The notes beneath the pieces were generated by a model. The model made no database searches. It was not told the origin of the DNA and was given only the letters and a program-made list of their open reading frames with translations. A DNA stretch of 64,000 nt. Source: Lonsdalea populi (GTDB taxonomy: Bacteria; Pseudomonadota; Gammaproteobacteria; Enterobacterales; Enterobacteriaceae). Numbering within the stretch: position 1 is the stretch's first letter; each line of letters starts with the position of its first letter. Below, one piece after another: positions 63,055 through 64,000 of the stretch. The position numbers and the translations under genes were made by a program. Location of the stretch: the NCBI RefSeq assembly GCF_015999465.1, contig NZ_CP065534.1:1922001-1986000 (forward strand), read 5' to 3'.

Positions 63055-63492
63055 CGCCATAGCGAGCGTCATCGGCTGATCACCTTATTGGCATTTACGG
63101 AGTGGTTTATTGGCAAGTATGAATTGTTTTCCATATAATTTTTCTTTCTTATTAGTCAGTTCTAGTGAGAAATCTCTGGTGCATGGGAGTTTCTGGCTAT
63201 AATGCAACTCAGCAGCAGTCACTTACGCTATAAGCGGCGGACATTTTCGGCATAAAACCCCGAGTGTTGTTTTATGCCGAAATGGAACCCGTGCGTTCTC
63301 TTCCTAAGAGGCGCGTTTCTGCTGTCACTCAGCTTCAACATGCTTCCTCTTGTTTAAGGTGAACGTGCGGCCACACTGGGGTACGGGATTTTAGGCCTGA
63401 CAACCTCTATACATACCGGGATGGCTATTCTCTTATTGAACCACCCTCCATCTGGGTATTGACCACAACAGCTAATAACTTAAGGCATAACC
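63055..63492. promoter_or_regulatory. Region between guaD and the GAF gene
   Basis: 438 bases. A promoter candidate is TTGGCA (63110-63115), 18 bases, TATAAT (63134-63139); a second TATAAT is at 63198-63203. Between these and the gene lies a long inverted repeat at 63245-63282. No small gene seen. Confidence 0.5.
63245..63282. repeat. Perfect 14-bp inverted repeat
   Basis: TTTCGGCATAAAAC and GTTTTATGCCGAAA around a 10-nt loop. No T run follows, so it is not a normal terminator; an mRNA hairpin or operator in the leader of the GAF gene is possible. Confidence 0.85.
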
Positions 63493-64000
63493 ATGATTCC
63501 GCCTCTCGACGCCGGCGCACAGGAACAACGGAGTGCCCTTCTACGTATGATGAATATCCTGGATACGCGACCGGTCGAAGAATTGGAACGTATCACCCGC
63601 ATTACCCAGTCCTTCTTCGAGGTTGACAGCGTGGTGATCTCGTTAATTGACACCGACCGCCAATGGTCGCTATCACGGCGAAATTTCCCCTACTCGGAAA
63701 CACCGTTGTCGATCTCGTTTTGCGTCCACGCGGTGGCTTCCAACGCGCCGCTTATCGTTCCCGACGCGCGTAAAGATACCAGATTCAGCGCTAATCCGTT
63801 GGTGACGGGCAAGCAACAGGTCCGATTCCATGCTAGTTATCCACTACGCTCGTTCTACGGTATTCCTCTGGGGGCTCTTTGCCTTTATCACAGTCAGCCG
63901 GTTAAATTCACCAGTAAAAAACTCGAACACCTGAGCGATATGGCTTATGTGGTGCAAACCTATCTGCAGAGAGTTGAGATGCAGGCCGAAGCCGAAAGCA
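63493..64000 (+). CDS. GAF-domain signalling protein, N-terminal part (cut by window edge)
   Basis: 169 residues visible, starting MIPPLDAGAQEQRSALLRMM. It is a GAF domain of the ILDTRPVEELERITRITQSFF / SLIDTDRQWSLSRR / ISFCVHAV / VPDARKDTRFSANPLVTG type, which usually precedes GGDEF or kinase domains. The GAF resembles that of the GGDEF-EAL protein at 34-36 kb. What follows is outside the window. Confidence 0.85.
   Translation, partial: MIPPLDAGAQEQRSALLRMMNILDTRPVEELERITRITQSFFEVDSVVISLIDTDRQWSLSRRNFPYSETPLSISFCVHAVASNAPLIVPDARKDTRFSANPLVTGKQQVRFHASYPLRSFYGIPLGALCLYHSQPVKFTSKKLEHLSDMAYVVQTYLQRVEMQAEAES

Overview
The window is a chromosomal segment of an enterobacterium (Enterobacterales). 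Nearly every gene has an Escherichia coli counterpart of almost equal length, often in the same local order. Moderately high GC, the regrouped synteny blocks, an added FeoA-like gene and missing E. coli neighbours (pdeD, mgrB, kdgR, yebS-yebT) fit the soft-rot/tree-pathogen family Pectobacteriaceae (Dickeya, Pectobacterium, Brenneria, Lonsdalea) better than E. coli. The genus is an inference; no rRNA or other taxonomic marker is present.

Layout. 0-16 kb: fadD (cut by the left edge), slp-family lipoprotein yeaY, tsaB, yoaA, yoaH, pabB, nudL (3' frameshift), sdaA, yoaE, the mannose PTS operon manXYZ-yobD, a manganese riboswitch with mntP, rlmA and yobF-cspC. 16-17 kb: gene-poor DNA holding the tail of what looks like a decayed metal ABC permease. 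17-32 kb: yniA, yniB, hxpB, an alcohol dehydrogenase, SOS-boxed ydjM, tcyP, osmE/nadE, ygbA, then the translation operon thrS-infC-rpmI-rplT and pheM-pheS-pheT-ihfA with an AUU start codon and a Phe attenuator. 32-34 kb: yebO and htpX. 34-36 kb: a GAF-PAS-GGDEF-EAL cyclic-di-GMP protein. 37-48 kb: icd, rluE-nudJ-mnmA-hflD-purB, phoPQ, roxA, pepT. 48-51 kb: a four-gene feo operon. 51-57 kb: prc-proQ, msrC, rsmF, yebW.

57-61.4 kb is the accessory part: a repressor with two CI-type DNA-binding domains, a divergent small gene behind a near-consensus LexA box, AT-rich DNA with a 10-bp triple repeat, an aromatic-acid type MFS transporter, and a stand-alone P2 Ogr-like zinc finger. This looks like the residue of a P2/186-type prophage and is the most interesting place in the window. 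The right end has guaD and the start of a second GAF-domain protein.

Together the window covers translation (two tRNA synthetases, IF3, L35, L20, several rRNA/tRNA modifiers), metal handling (Mn export under a riboswitch, Fe(II) uptake under candidate Fur and FNR sites, Mg sensing by PhoPQ), sugar and amino-acid transport, and two cyclic-di-GMP or GAF signalling proteins.
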